The notes beneath the pieces were generated by a model. The model saw nothing but the letters and a program-made list of their open reading frames with translations. It searched no databases and was not told the origin of the DNA. The translations under genes were made by a program, and so were the position numbers. Source: Effrenium voratum (Eukaryota > Sar > Dinophyceae > Suessiales > Symbiodiniaceae). Taken from it: 64,000 nt of DNA. The stretch is from contig CAUJNA010000524.1 of assembly GCA_963377175.1 (NCBI GenBank), forward strand, positions 352,501-416,500. Direction: 5' to 3'. Below, in pieces: positions 1-13,192 of the stretch. Position 1 is the first letter of the stretch, and each line of letters opens with the position of its first letter.

Positions 1-36
1 ACATATTATCTTTGAGTGGTTTTCTCCAATGGTCAT
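1..36 (+). repeat. Direct repeat, copy 1 (second copy at 764-799)
   Basis: The first 36 bases of the window match 764-799 with only a few changes; both carry GTGGTTTTCTCCAATGGTCAT. The copy is cut by the window edge, so the true unit may be longer. It is probably a dispersed repeat. Confidence 0.6.
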
Positions 37-1683
37 CCCATGTAAAGGACCTTTTGATCAGGCCCATGGTGAGCCAACATCACGTGTAAAAAGGTGAGCG
101 GACATGATCAGTGTCCTGCTGCAATTGCAATGGCTGCATATCACTGAATTCCTTCTCGTACCTTGGGAGGGTGTAACTTGAGGTTTTGAATTTACAGCAA
201 GCCAGTTGATTAGAGAGATCTTCACTGTTGCTGGATCACGTTTTTTTTTTTTTTGGTTCTGTTCTTGTTTTAGTAGGGGGCCTGCCTGCAAAAGCAAAGT
301 TGTTCTTGCAAGCTCATCCAAATGTTGAAACTATATTTTCTGGTTGATGAACAAGCGAGTGTCTCATTCTGAAGTTCCACACGGATCGCTTTGGGAGGGG
401 GCCCAAATCGCCGGGTCTATTTCCTGGGCTCAGCGGTCGTTGTCTTTTTTGTTCTTTCCCCGGTCGTTCTTTTCGCATGCGAAGCGATGAACGCGCTCTT
501 TTCCGCCAGATCGAGGGTTTTCTCAAAATGGCGGACGCCTTGCTTGGGAGTTGTAAAGCTTGACTGCTATTGGGTGGGATGTTTAGACTTTAACTTTTTG
601 GTTGAAAGCAAGGGCTGACAACAAAACCACAAGAAGTTGAGCACTTTTTTCAGGAGGGTCAACAGCAGCCAAGATCATAACACAATTATTCTTTACGTGG
701 GGGGTGATCAATATTCCCTTCGGCCCCAGTTTTGACCGTGGGTAACCTTTCCAATTTAAGGGGACATATCATCTTTGGGTGGTTTTCTCCAATGGTCATG
801 CCTGGAAAGAATGGGGGAGGTATACTCCTCGAAAAATAGGGTGTTAAAGGGAAACGAAAAGGACGCACGCCATGGCCGGCACGGGTCCACGATTTTAAGA
901 AAAATCCGTATACACTTGGTGGCTCCCAGTCCTCAGGTTCCTTGGCTTTTTAGTGGATAGTGGGGTTTTCCACTTAGCCCACTAAAAGTTGGTCACTTTT
1001 AGCGGGGGATCTGAGGACAGCCTAGTGCAGACCTTTCCTTTGTTTGTCGGTTTGAGCCCAGATTTCGGGGTGGTCGCGTCGTTCGGAAGCCGCCTTCTCC
1101 ATGTTACCGCTTCAACCCAGGTGCTTGGGAAGAACATGGGCTCAAGTCTTTGGCAATGGCACCGATTCGGGAAAAACCTTGGCTTGCCATTGAGGTTCTC
1201 TCAGAGGATCTGCTTAAGTTCAGAAGAACAAGGCAGACCATTTAGTTGACTCTCTGGCTGTTATCAATCATCGGGAAACCCCATAGCTGGAACCCTGCTA
1301 AATGATCCCCCGGCGAAAAGCGACGAACCTTTTTGGTTGGTTTAGTGGAAAAGGCTGGAACCCTGGTAAATGATCCCCCAGCTGGGTGCCTAGGGTTCCT
1401 CTACTAGAATAGACTACAGAAAAAACGGGTACCCTTATTCCATCCTTTAGCGGAGGACCTAGGCAACATGTGTAACTAGGAAAAGGAGTCTAGTGATTTA
1501 GCCCTGGCGTAGTCTGTCAGGATGTTACCAGGTGATACCAGGTGGACTCATGCACAGGCACAGTCAAGAGGAGGTTCGGTTAGGAGTGACATGGGGGAAC
1601 TCACTCAACTTACCATGTCCTCTTCGGGAACAAGTCGTCTTGACTTGTGCATCCCTGACATGGGACACTTCTACTCCTGCTGT

Positions 1684-1740
<57 letters not shown>

Positions 1741-1741
1741 G
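1684..1741 (+). repeat. (TAC)n microsatellite
   Basis: About 19 uninterrupted TAC triplets, followed by imperfect GAC/TAC triplets to about 1775. The triplet period keeps several frames open on both strands (poly-Tyr, poly-Thr, poly-Val and poly-Ser translations). Those frames are artefacts of the repeat, not genes. Confidence 0.95.
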
Positions 1742-1875
1742 ACGGCGACTACGACTACTACCACAACTACAGAGTGTCAGGCAAGACCGATGCTTCCAAT
1801 GACCTGTAAAGCGATAAGGAAGAAATAGTAACGGTGACGGTGTTGAGGGTGAATTAAAAGGGTGTAGGGGTTTGC

Positions 1876-1926
1876 TTACACCCCCCTGTATGCATATATA
1901 TATATATATACATATACACATATACA
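1876..1926. repeat. C run plus (TA)n tract
   Basis: A C run and GTATGC are followed by an alternating TA tract and ACATATACAC. The same arrangement (C run beside TA tract) occurs at 53695-53741 and, inverted, at 54577-54620, which suggests a dispersed element and not only simple sequence. Confidence 0.5.
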
Positions 1927-4900
1927 GACGCATCAACGTTTTAATATAGCTATGCCTATGTTTCACATGTCATGTGTATATCTAAAGTAGCAGTACCACG
2001 TGGGCAAACACACGTAGGCCAAGCGCTTTGTGCACGGCTTGAGGTGTTGGCCGCGGGCAGTGCTAGCTTCGTTGTGCCGGACGTGGCGCCTTTGCCCTCG
2101 GTGATTTCGGTGCCGGAGGCTGGGAGGGGCGAAGGGGCGCCGAATCTTGCTAGGCAGGGAACGAGTTGGAACGAACCCAATTCCTTAGCGGCAAGCCACA
2201 AGTGATTCTTTTCTTGGGGTCATTCCAGTTCCCATTCCCTACACATCGCACCAGCAAGGCAAAACTCAACCAGCAGGTCATAACATGTTTGTTCCTTTTT
2301 GCCCTTAATTTTTGTTTGCTGAGTGCTCTAATGTTTGAGAGGGAGACTGGATGATTTTGCGGGAGAACACCAAGCCCGGAAAGTCTCCACTAAGACCCCT
2401 CCAATGGCCCAAGTGCCCTCTTTTGTTCGGGTATTCGTGTGAAAACAACATGTTTTTTCTCATTGGTATTTACCTCCGTTTTTGCAGGTTGGCATGATAC
2501 ACGGAAATATAAACGGATATTCGCAAGAGGGGGTAGTCTAAGATGGTTTCTACTGCCCAACGATCACCCCCAAAGGTTTACCAGGAATACGACCAATATG
2601 GCCGCCATATGCGTGTACAAGTCCCGAATTTTTCTTAGGAGTGCAAGCGGAGAGTTCCCTCCACGAAGAAAAAGGGCCCAAGCGAACAAGAGCGGCCGGC
2701 CGCGTTTCGACGTCAACCCCCTAACTCCCCCGACGCCGGGATTTTTGTTGCCCAACAACAGGAGCAGGCTGCCACATGGGGCACCCCACCGAGTCAATCA
2801 GGGAAATTAGTCATCCTCTGTTAGCTCTGAAGCTCGAGGGCTGTACCTTCCCCATTCTTTCCGGGATCCTTTCCAGAAACGCCGAAAAAGGACGGGGAAT
2901 CAAGCAAAAGAACAGCTAATGCAAGGTGTCCTTGCAAAAGGACTTTGACCATGGCATATATGATTTCACGAAAAGTGGATTCCTGATTCGGCCAGTTGAA
3001 ACGAAAAATAGAAAATACTTTGGGGAGGGTAGGTGGACAGGTATGGTGGATTCTATCGATGACGGATATTCAGGGTGGATTTTCTATTCCCCTAATTTGG
3101 ATAAACGGGGGAAAGTCGCTAACATCTAGATTTTCCTGGTCGTTCCCTTTGCTTCCTTTTGGTTTGTGGGTTCTAGCCCTATTTCCCGTCTAGACGGGTG
3201 GTCTTGATCTCATCGTTTTTCGGACCTCAGGGGTGGGGCATGTGCGAGTCACTTTCCTGTCATTCGCGGGCTGTTCCCGCGCGGGCGGACATGTACATCG
3301 GACAGCTCGTTGCAAGCCAGGCGACTTGGCATGAGCAGCTGGATGACGACGGCTTTCTGGAGGCCGATTTTTTTTTTCACGGCACGGGTCGACGCTGGTC
3401 CATGAGGGAAGTAGTTCGCGTTCCTTCAAAGTGACGGAAGCCGCACAAAGTGTTCGTAGCATAAGGTTGCCTGATCCTACTATACTCACAGCTTCAAGGA
3501 TGGGCCTTTCAGAATAGGAATTTGTAGAAGCCCTGGGATGTCGTGGTGTGTCTTTGTTTGGGAAACCCCTCCCCCAAAATGGTGACTTTCCTTTCCTTTT
3601 GGTTTCCCTTGAAAATTACCGGAACACGTGTACCCTCCTTTCAGGGAGCCCCACAAAATATGTGTTGCTTTTTGCTTGGATGTTAGGACTTTGACTTTTT
3701 GCCAACTAATTGGTTTTCCGTATTAAACCCACTAAAAGTTAAACTTTTAGCAGGGGAGCAGAAAGCAACCGAGAAATGGTGACTTTCCTTTTGGTTTCCC
3801 TTGTAAGCCTCCTGCTTGACGAGCGAGCCGCTAATTGTGAAGCAGTGGATGGAGCGCAGGCGGTGCAGCGAAAAGCGCTGAGCAGCTGGGGCCTGCCCAG
3901 TCTGGCACGACTCTCTTACCTGCTGCTGCGTCAAGGCCTGCGATGGACGGGACGAGAAGACCATGGGGGCTCTGGGGGAGGGGGGATTTGGTAACATAAG
4001 CCACCCAAGTATCGAACAAACTTTGAGCCCATAAACTTGGAGTTTTTGCCTTTGGCCTATTGAATCAGGAGGGGGGGGTGGGCCAAAGAATAAGCCGCCC
4101 GTATCCCCCGAATCAGCGAAATAGGGCGGCAGGGCCGCCTAGGGAATGGCAGTGCCTTGGTTCACTCGTTTGATCGGATTGTTGTCTTCTTACCTGGCTC
4201 CACGACCCTCAACAAATGGGGGTCATTACCCAAAATGGGTGTGGATCAAAAGTAAAGAGCTAGGGTTACGCAGGTTTTAGTCTTTGGTTCCACTTGCTAT
4301 ATCAAGGTGCGATTTTGGCACATGGGTATGGCTCAAAATTAAACAGCTGGGGTTAGGTTACGCGGATTTTAGTCATTGGTGCCATTGACCAAGGTGCCAT
4401 GTTGATACCACTTTTTTGAGCCACAGCCACATGTTTTTGAGCCAAAGCCAACTAAAAACGGCCAGCAGAAGGTGAGCTGTGCCATTCGACGACCCCCGTC
4501 GAAAGTGTCCAGAGGCGCTGAACGACCCATACCAGTCAACTGGCATTTCCCAGTTGAGCCTCGAAAGGGATGAAAATGAAGACGTTCTTCCATTTGCTTC
4601 AGAATATTTATGTTATTTTTGCAGGGAATTTATTACTGGAAATATGTTCTCATCTTTTCCGGGGGACGAACAAGCAAATGATTCATCGCGCGATGTTATC
4701 CAAAAGGTCCCCCTGGCTCCACCCGCTACAGTACCTATCGGACATCGTGTCCGGTGTTTGGGCGAGCTCTGGGGGAAACGAGCGAATTTCATATAGGTCG
4801 ATCCCTTATGTCAGGTTTTGGATTAGTACTCCCCTGCAAACTACAGCGTTCGGGTGCCCGAAAATACAGAAAGCAACCAGCATTTTTTGTCGAAACGGAA

Positions 4901-5923
4901 TTGCTGCTGGCAACACGTGGAGCCCCCTTTTTAGGGCTCCTTCCTTTCATTTGTGTAGGGAGGCGTTCCAAAAAAACAGAACACGTCCGGGCTGCCGGGA
5001 TCCAATTCCTTCCAAGAGGTCGTCGGGAAGGCCTGCGTCAACTCTTGCAGGAGGGGTCGAGAGAGCGGTGAGTGGAGAGAGCGGTCTGGTCGCCGGGCAA
5101 GGAGTTTGCAGAGTTGGAAGCCCCTCAAAAGTTGATTCATTGGGGGGAAGCTATGGCCCATAGACTAAAATGTATTCATGTGTGCGCGCCATATTTTTCA
5201 AAGGTCATGGATCTAAACCCCATGGATCCAGCCACCAACATGCAGTTGTTGAATGGGGGGGGGCTCTATGGTATAGGAGGTGCCATGGGGGAGGTTATGG
5301 GGGTTCTCCGAAACTATGGGGGGGGCGGCTATCCCTAGATAAGCCAAGGAGAAGCCCGTGAGGCCAGGGCTAAATGAGGGATCCCCTTTTTTGGGGGTCC
5401 ATAGAAAGTGGACATCCAAGGGACCGGTCCAACATGGGCCGTTTGCGTGTCAATTCCTTTCCGTTGGTTCACTAGCCCAGGAGTAGCATTAAAGAAAGAC
5501 GCATCCATGCAAAATATGAGGTCTATGTATATGGTCCATTTGGGTTGAGGACATGCCATTTGTGTTTTACAACAAACACCAGACGGATTCTGCGAACCCT
5601 TATTTCCCATGTCCATTGCTTGTTTCTCCTTGCAGCCTTGTGGTCTGTGTGCCATGGCCAACACATCTGAGGGGCTACAGGGATGGCGAAGCCCGGGTTT
5701 CGAAAATGAAGGATTCTTTTTCGGGGAATCATGATTTCACCCCCCCCGGAGTTCCTGCACTTTAAGGAAAGACCATGTTTCCTTGTAGGAACCCCCATTG
5801 CTTTACTGGTGGTTTGAAGCTCAGGGTTCTAGTGGTAAACAACACAGTTTGGACTCTCTTTTTGGGAGTGGCCTCGGCCTCTTTATGTTGGTCTTCTGTG
5901 AGGGAGGTTGCCATATTGCAGAA

Positions 5924-5990
5924 CTATTTCTAGATTACACAGAACTATTTCTAAATTGTTCCTAATTTGTGGGGAGCTATTCCTAAGTAG
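5924..5990 (+). repeat. AGAACTATTTCT repeats
   Basis: Two direct copies of AGAACTATTTCT lie about 19 bases apart, followed by GAGCTATTCC. The motif matches the edges (AAATAGTTC / GAGCTATTTC) of the dyad units at 27014-27044 and 27527-28092 and a pair near 48008-48033. It may be an outlying degenerate copy of that family. Confidence 0.4.
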
Positions 5991-6384
5991 GGTATGTGAC
6001 ATGACATGTGGGGAAATGTGGGGAACCTCACAAATTACTGTGTTCCTTTTAGTTTCCAGGACTCTGGCCGGCCAATCCCCCCAAGTCTTTGCCCAAAGTA
6101 GCAGATTGCAGACACAACCAGTAAGTTGTTCACAGAATAGGGGTTGCATGATGTTTTGCATGGATCTTCGATGCTGCAGCATGATGAGGTTTAGACCAAT
6201 TTGCAGCATGCGGCATGGATTGCAGATCAGGTGTTTCCAGCCAGAACAAGGATTAAGCAGATTCAGATTGCACATTGTGAGTAGGCCCCAGGATTCCGAT
6301 CAGGCTGAGGCTCCTTTTGCACAGTGCTAGCAAACGCTTCAGAACTTTGAGGGTAACCCGGTAACCCTATTCCACTCGCTGCTC

Positions 6385-6453
6385 ATGGCGACGTCCTCCT
6401 CTGCCTCTTCGGTGGCCACAGAGGATGCCGAGGTTCTGGAGGAGTTGGTGGAT
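6385..6453 (+). CDS. Candidate first exon of a multi-exon gene (function unknown)
   Basis: An ATG at 6385 opens a frame beginning MATSSSASSVATEDAEVLEE, a Ser/Ala-rich then acidic start typical of a disordered N-terminus. A GT donor (GTGCGG) follows at 6454; without splicing the frame stops at 6489. I chose this ATG because it is the first one and its codons look protein-like while the surroundings do not. The next exon of the gene is not identified with certainty. Confidence 0.4.
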
Positions 6454-6489
6454 GTGCGGCAGACATCGCCACAGCACCTTTTATGTTAA

Positions 6490-8589
6490 TTATTGGCATC
6501 GTCAGGGCAGGTTGTAGAGATGGTGTGGGCAGATCATCAACCAGAACAAGTTTGTTCAGAACAAGTAGGGCTATTCAGACATGTGAAGATTGTGGATTGT
6601 GACCAGGGCTCCGGGATTTCAAACAGGCTAGGAGATGGATTCTGGGTCAAAAGCTGAAGACCTAATTGGCTTCAGCCTCGAGCTTCATATATACAACTTG
6701 TACAACGTTGTCACATGTCATGCAGTTCCCAGCCACTTTCCTGGGTTTAGGGTTTAGTCTAGCATCGACAGCATCGAGTCCATGACTAAAACATGCATTC
6801 TGCATTCCGGCATATTTTTGTCCCCAATCCCAGGCCCAATCCCTTCAAACAAGGGCACTTGACATGTTTTTGAATCAGCGGCTGTCCCTTTGATTCATTT
6901 GCTAAGTGCCCTGTTTTGGCTTGATGATTGATGACATTGGCCCGCCATTGCATTTGATTGGGGCCAACCCGGAATGGCCCGAACATGGCATTTTGGGAGT
7001 GTCAAAGCGTTTCATTGTGCGAATCGAGGTCTTGAAAAGGTCACTTACGCTAGTGCCAGCCCCCCGCCCCCCAGCGCGTGTCATTCGCGTGTCGCCGTCG
7101 CTCGAGTTGGCCAGACTGGGAGGGATCTGCTGGGTAGGGCAACCCTGGCCCTGACTCTTTAAATGATGGCTCAAAGTGACCTCTTTGGTGTAGGCTGTAG
7201 GACCAACCTTATTTTATTATTTTCAAAATGGAATCATAATCATGGCCCATGGCCCGGCCATCATGGATGGGTGGTGCCAAAAAAACATTGTATTGAGGTC
7301 ACTGAAAAGAAGGTGAGATGGTCTAATCTTTTGGCAGGGGATGTGATGTGAAGCCTCGAAAGTTTTTGGGGGCAAACACTTTCTTCAGACACTTGGTTAC
7401 TGTAGCTAGCTGACCCCTGCTCGCTGCTGGCGGCTGCTGCGCGCTGCTGGCGCGGCTGCTACACGCACGGGTTGCGTCGGGAACCCAAGGATCAAGTGTG
7501 ATTGCCTGCTGTTGGGTGTCTTTTTTAAAAGAAATTGCTTTGGTTACTTTGGTCGCTTTGGTCCTTTGTAAAGTCTATAATATATGTAAGCTGTCCAACT
7601 TCAGAAGGGGTGCTGATGGGGGGGATGGATTGGATCATGAGTCACGACTATGTGTACAGCACGCATTGTTTAAATTTGGTGCTTTGGGCAAAGAAACGGG
7701 GAGGGCTGATTGTTTTTCCATGTTTGACTTGGCCTCTAATGAGTGTGAGCATGTTGGTTGGCTTTGGGAGCAGCATTTTTTTAAGAGCAAGAACCAAGGG
7801 ACCAAGAGTTATAGTCAGAGTCAGAGTCATAGTGTAGTTCTTTAGCAAAAGCTATGACCAATCAAGAAGATTCAGATCGTGAGCCAAGCCCAGTAAAGCA
7901 ATTAGGCTTGGGTTCAATCGAAAAAAATGCCAGCTAATCCAAGTAGAGTTGTGTCGCTAGGATTCATACTTAGTCAGACTTAGTCACTTAGTCGCAACTG
8001 ATTGATGGCCCCTTGGTGCCTCCCTCTAACCTATGACTTAGCTGGTGACTTGCATTGTTTACCTTGGCATCACAATTGCCCTGATAGAGTTGTGAATTGT
8101 GGCATTGTTAACTGCATGCAGCATGTTGCCAGCATGTTTGAATTGAATTGAATTGATGGTCAAGGGATGTGGCCAGGGGTGGGGGGGGGGCTGGGGAAGG
8201 CGCGGGTGGTTTGTCATCAATCGAGTCGTGCGTGGTTTAATCCCCTAGCCTTTGTCGTCTATACGGTGTTGATTTTTGGGGCAGCGCGAGCATCCTCACC
8301 TCCTGACTCCCCCTGCACCGCCTCGCCATCAGGTACCTAATTGGACCTCTCGTTTGTTCTGGATGTTTGGGGGTGGTTTTTGATGTAGTACTGCTGGTAG
8401 TTGGGACTCAGGGGCCGCCACCGCCACGATCCTGTGTCACCACCATTTTTCTCATGTGACCCCTGGTTGAAAGTTGTTCCTGGGCCATGGCATGTGTAGG
8501 GGCCGATCCGATCGATTCGGCGGGTGAGACCGACACCCAAAAAAACGGCGGAGGAGGACTGGTTTTCTGACTGACTTCATTGCCGGGGC
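6490..8589. other. Intron or intergenic DNA
   Basis: No supported exon. It contains a diverged copy of the GATTG/GGATT-rich dispersed repeat near 6540-6640 and a CTGCTGGCG-rich patch at 7425-7455. GT- and TG-rich on the + strand, like the introns further right. Confidence 0.4.
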
Positions 8590-8829
8590 ATGTGCTGGAA
8601 GGAGGTGCTGTACGAGTTCAGCTGCCACATGCGGGCGGATAGCCGCTCTCCTGGCACGACACCGCCAGATACTTGCCTGGAGCGGATCGTCTCATACATT
8701 GGCCACCAACTGCGGTCGGCCCTTCTGGGAGCCCCGTCACAGAGCTCACAGCTCCGGGCCAAAGTTTTGAAGATGCTTCTTCAAGACCACGAGACTGGGA
8801 CAATGACTGCGCTGCCGGACTATGAGTGA
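8590..8829 (+). CDS. Candidate coding segment, 79 codons
   Basis: The frame from ATG 8590 to TGA 8829 reads like protein: it begins MCWKEVLYEFSC and contains the amphipathic stretch CLERIVSYIGHQLRSALLG. No family recognised. A TGA lies just upstream with no AG acceptor between it and the ATG. It is therefore a small complete frame, a first exon, or an exon with a damaged acceptor. Confidence 0.35.
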   Translation: MCWKEVLYEFSCHMRADSRSPGTTPPDTCLERIVSYIGHQLRSALLGAPSQSSQLRAKVLKMLLQDHETGTMTALPDYE

Positions 8830-9989
8830 TCGTGCATTTAGTCGAGGGTTCCCTAGCCTGTGGGGCGTTTTGGAAATCCTTTAAATTCCAGTTCGAGGTT
8901 TAAATGCCCTTAAATGCCCTTCTTAAAACTTAAAACTCCCTGAACTGCCCTTAACTTTCACACAATCAAGGCACCACTGCAGAATCAAGCCAGTGCAAAT
9001 CATGAGCAAAGGCAATGCTGCCTTTTAACCTAGGCCGAGGCCTGAACCCAAGTGTCAGCACCATATTGTCAAGGAACTTGATTCATTCATTCAGAGTTTC
9101 GTATTCAGTGATTCACGCGTTCACTCACTTACTGACTCATTCTGCTCGGAATGACCCATTCGGAGGCGCAATCGTGTGCGTTTCCATTTATTTATAGTTT
9201 ATTTTTAATTTTTTTAGTAGTGTAGTCAGTGTAGTGTAGTGGCGTTGCTAAGTTGTGTTGTGTTACGCTATGACAATGAGATGTTCACAAACTTGTTCCA
9301 ATCCTTCTGGGAGCATTGCCTGACCGCTCCCAGGCCCTCAGCGAGCTCTGCCGCCCTAAGGCTGCGGGTCATGGGTGGGGGCGGAGATGCATGGTTCCTG
9401 GACTAAACTTTTGGGAAGATAGTTTTGGTGAACAAGCCGTTTGCATTTTTTGCCCATCAACCCAGGAAGTGAGCCGAGGGCAGGCAGTTCAATGTTGTTC
9501 AATGTTTGAGGGGTCAGTGGGGGGCAACAAGAACCGCCCTTCTCACAGCCGGTTTTCAGATAAGAATGAATCAGTGAATCAGGTTACTCAGGTTTTTATA
9601 ATAAATAATAACATTAACATTTGAAGTTACATTAAGTTACATTTCCATTTCCATTTGTATGTGTACCATGCTTTTTTTAAGTCTTTACCACCAGGGAACT
9701 AAGGTTTTAGTCAATGCTTCCCCCACCAGGGCTCCATTTGGGGTACCTATTTTTGACCCACGCTCGGCCCATACATTATATTGTTTTCATTAGTAAATAG
9801 TAAAGTTTGTTTTGAATTCTGAATAGGGGGCAAAATCACAAATGGCTCAGATGGCCCAGCATTTTTTAGTCGATGTCGATTCCGATTCCTGGTTCCTGGG
9901 TCTCAAAACATAGGCATAGGCATAGGTTTTATTAGGGCGCTGCATCATCCTGGAGATTGACGCGACGGCATTCACAATTTCATCATCAG
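8830..9989. other. No gene seen
   Basis: AT-rich with short direct repeats such as TTAAATGCCC (8900-8920) and CATTCATTCA-like runs near 9080-9140. No frame with protein-like composition. Probably intron or spacer. Confidence 0.4.
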
Positions 9990-10176
9990 TGCGCCGTCAG
10001 CGCTTCAGAGCTCAACAAGCTCACTTCAATTATCGCCAGGGCGATCTTGAAAGAAGGCGCTGAACTCGGAGCTTTGCTGGCACTGAACTGATGTCAGAGC
10101 TTCCGTGACCATCGACTTCATCGACCGTGATGCTTTCGCGGAGTTCTGCAAATGCGAAGGCCTCCGACCTCTCTGA
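9990..10176 (+). CDS. Candidate exon(s), two frames
   Basis: An acceptor CATCATCAG ends at 9989. The frame that follows contains SASELNKLTSIIARAILKEG, a plausible amphipathic helix, and stops at 10091. A second frame after the AG at 10097 reads ASVTIDFIDRDAFAEFCKC and stops at 10176. Either a short intron separates two exons or the segment carries a frameshift. Function unknown. Confidence 0.35.
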
Positions 10177-12272
10177 CTTCCTTGAAAGGCGGCTGGCTAA
10201 CGAGCTGTCCCTGCAATGGTCTTGGCAGCCCTAGGATTAGGCCCTGACACAGAAGGGGTTGCTGGAAGATTTCTGGGAGAACCCCCTATCCTGATCTTTG
10301 AATTCGGCTTCTGGGAGGTTCCTGCGTGTTCAGGTTCAATGAAACATGAAGCATGTGAAACTCTAAGACTCTGTGTCCAGTTTCCTCTGGGTCGTCCTGT
10401 TGAACAATCCCTCAAGAGGGTGGAGGTACTCAGATAGGCAGATAGGCACGGCCTCCCTTTGATGTGATGGCACTTCAGCTGAGACCGGGAGTTTTATGTC
10501 ATTGAAAAAGCGCCACGCACACTCCATGAACAAATGTGGATTCAACACATGCGGGATGTTCAGCGCCAGGGTGTTTGCGAAGGTCTAGCTTGGGTGCAAC
10601 CCAAAATTCCTACTGACCCTACCTACCACCTGCATGGTGATGGCTTTCTTGGGACGGGTGCTCATTCTCACTGTAAACGTTAAACTTTAAACCCACGACT
10701 CACTCAGGTCGCGTGTAACTTGGCCGCTTTGGCATAGGACCATGGACCATGGTTGACACTGGAGTAGCATGAGTTTCGTTTCTCTAATTAGGTTGCGCAT
10801 GTTGTTCGACCATTATTATTGTGTGACCTACAAAATGCCCTAAAAGTCGAACCGAGTCGAACCAGCTATCAGACCCCCTGCCACATGTGCCCTGACAGGC
10901 TCTGCCAGCTGCTTGCCCTGGGCTGCTGGGCCCTGCAGTGCGCCGATTGCAGTTCGGCCCCTGGATGGCGGCCAGTTTTTGTTTTGCTGGCTGCTGGCTT
11001 GTTCATAGGGGGGAGGGTTATTTGAAAGTTGTTGCATTTTGAGTCCGGTCGGCAGGGTGTTTTTCAAAATATTTTGCAGGGATCCGGGATGGCTTCGCCT
11101 CTAAACCACTGTCACATGTTGTTGATTGAAACAACTGGTTCAACTGATTCAACTGATCCTTTTGCGGGGAAGCGAGTCAGGAATCTTTTGGGGACATTGA
11201 CATTGTGACACTGAAACTTTTTTCAGTCACGGCCCGGCCCCAAAAAGTGAACCTTTCATTTCCAGGTCCCTTGGGCAAGTGAGGAAGGGCCCTTGTTTGG
11301 AGATTGCCGGATTCCCTTTCAGGGTTTGGGGCAGTTTGGGGGTTCGTTTCGATTGCTTGAGCATGTGTGTGCCCTTTTTGGGGATAACCACCTTGTTTTT
11401 TCGAATCCAAAACCTGGTTTGCAGACACGTGACACTGTGTTTTAGATTGCGGGTTCTTATGGGCTTTGTCCGGGTGAATTACTTTACATGTATTTTTGTG
11501 GGGTAGTTAGCTCTGAAACACAAAAGCAGGTTTAGGGAACCAAAACCTGGTGTTGAAAGCTTGGCTTATGACTTAAGCTGTAAGCTGGAATATCGGTGAC
11601 AGACCCTCCTTTTTGGTTGGTTTTGGCAAGGCATCCACTTCCCACCAAATTCTTGGCACTGTGTTGTGCTTTAGGCTAAATAGAACCGCACATGAAAATC
11701 ACTTCCAGACCTGAGCTCGCGAAAGTTGATACCATAACTTATTTTTTATATATCAAACAAGTAAGAGGACTGATTCGTGCCTGGGGCTGGGTTCAGGGGA
11801 GGAGAGCCACCCTTTCTAAGTATCACAGCAGGTTAGGCAACCTCCCTTTCACTGCCTCCATTGCCCCTTTTGAGTATGCAAGGTTCAGTCAGGGTTTGTT
11901 TTGTTTCAAGGGTCATCTGTCACAACTTGAGAATTGCTAGAGCAACGCCCCAGGTAAACAGAACACCAGTTTAGAATGATTTCTGATTCGAGTTTGGGCA
12001 TTCTTTTTCTTTTTCAGACGGTGACGGCACCCTCAAGCTTGCTGGGGGTGGTTTCATGCAGGGAACTCCAACCAAAAGGTAATTAGCGTGCTCGATTTGA
12101 CAAGCACTTTGTGTCCACACCCCCAACAGTGAACTTCGATTTGCTTCAGAATATGTTTTTAATTTCCCGGCAAGCCTTTTGGGCTATACTAAAGGGACTC
12201 TATCACTACTGGGAAAAAGTTTTTCGCAGGGGACTTAAGCAAATGGACCACCAAATGGAAGGCTAACTGCAG
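10177..12272. other. Intron or intergenic DNA
   Basis: I see no supportable exon. Several frames of 60-83 codons exist on both strands but lack splice sites or biased composition. T/G-rich on the + strand. Confidence 0.35.
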
Positions 12273-12349
12273 TGCAGCGCAGCTTTCGCAGCAGTTTCTG
12301 GCAGCTGCAGCACGAAGCGATTTTGCTTGAGGCACGCGTTGCGGCCAAG
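12273..12349 (+). CDS. Candidate internal exon
   Basis: Bounded by AACTGCAG upstream and the strong donor GTAGGT at 12350. The open frame gives SFRSSFWQLQHEAILLEARV, a helical segment, and ends on a codon boundary. It joins in phase with the exon at 12456, which supports both. Protein family unknown. Confidence 0.45.
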
Positions 12350-12455
12350 GTAGGTCGTGCTGCCGAGATGGGCTTGACTTGATGCCCGGCTTCAGAAGCC
12401 CATCCGCTCCTGTACGCAGGATTTATGGACCTTCGTGGTTTGTTGACTGCTGGAG

Positions 12456-12542
12456 GCAGTTCAACTACCGAATAACTACCAGCTTCAGCAGCTGAAGTTC
12501 CTGGAGAGAGATGGGCAGAGCGGCAGACGTGGCTGGCAGCTG
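12456..12542 (+). CDS. Candidate internal exon
   Basis: Starts after CTGGAG and ends before donor GTGGCG at 12543; 29 whole codons. The product continues the preceding exon with AVQLPNNYQLQQLKFLERDG, again helical and Gln/Leu-rich, possibly a short coiled coil. Phase agreement with 12273-12349 is the main support. Confidence 0.45.
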
Positions 12543-13192
12543 GTGGCGCATGCTTGAAGCGTTCCTTAGGTAAGAGACCATTGTTGAAGCAACAGTTTCA
12601 AGGCATTGAGTCGGCATTGGTTTTTGTTTCACCTTGCCGCAACTTGACCAACGCAGTTGGCCCATTGCTTATTGCCCATTCCCATTCCGGTCCGTTCTGG
12701 CCCATTCCCATCAAGAGACATGACATGAGAGAATATGAGACAGTTGCACTAATGGCCCAAAGTTTCCACATGTCCCTCACCGACTCACCGGTCTTTTTTC
12801 ACTGCGTTGTGGGCGTTGTGTAGTTAGTTGTAGCAGTTCCAGGATGCCCGCACACGGGCATCCTTCCAAATTAAATTGTTTGCCTAAGAACTTCCATTTG
12901 CTTAACCATGTCTGAGGTGTGTCCCCTGTTGGCTTTTTGTTTTAAAGGGACTAGCGCTGCAGCACTACTGGAAACATGGTTCTTATTTTTCCAGGAAGTT
13001 TGAGGGGACTTAATTAAGCAAATGGAAGACAAGGGTCGTTTTCCCGGAATACTCTTGGCAACTTGTTGTTTGCACACCTTGCCTTGACCTGCTAAGAAAA
13101 ACATGTCAAAGACCGTTTCAAAGACCAACCCAGCATATCCTGTCAATCCCAGAGCCTGTTTTTGTTTTTCTGGCGCATCGCATTGGCTACAG

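Larger units (their letters stand above)
1..5900. other. Left flank, repeat-rich, no convincing gene
   Basis: No frame here combines length, protein-like composition and splice sites. The stretch holds several short repeats: positions 1-36 recur at 764-799; 978-1007 recurs at 3728-3757 (both contain CCCACTAAAAGTT and a run like CTTTTAGC); 3579-3611 recurs at 3776-3805. The motif CTCAAAATTAAACAGCTGGG near 4334 recurs in diverged form near 61792, and TTTTTTGAGCCACAGCC near 4412 recurs inverted near 53588. The flank therefore belongs with the right end of the window rather than with the gene-bearing middle. Confidence 0.6.

Noticed and set aside
1522..1966. Overlapping frames on both strands with poly-Tyr, poly-Thr, poly-Val or poly-Ser
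   Set aside because: Produced by the TAC microsatellite; flanking residues are not protein-like and no splice sites support them.
3291..3434. 47-codon frame MYIGQLVASQATWHEQLDDD...
   Set aside because: Composition is plausible but it is short, has no neighbouring exon and sits in the repeat-rich flank.
4479..4796. 105-codon frame with DENEDVLPFASEYLCYFC
   Set aside because: No ATG at its start, overlapped by equally long frames, no splice support.
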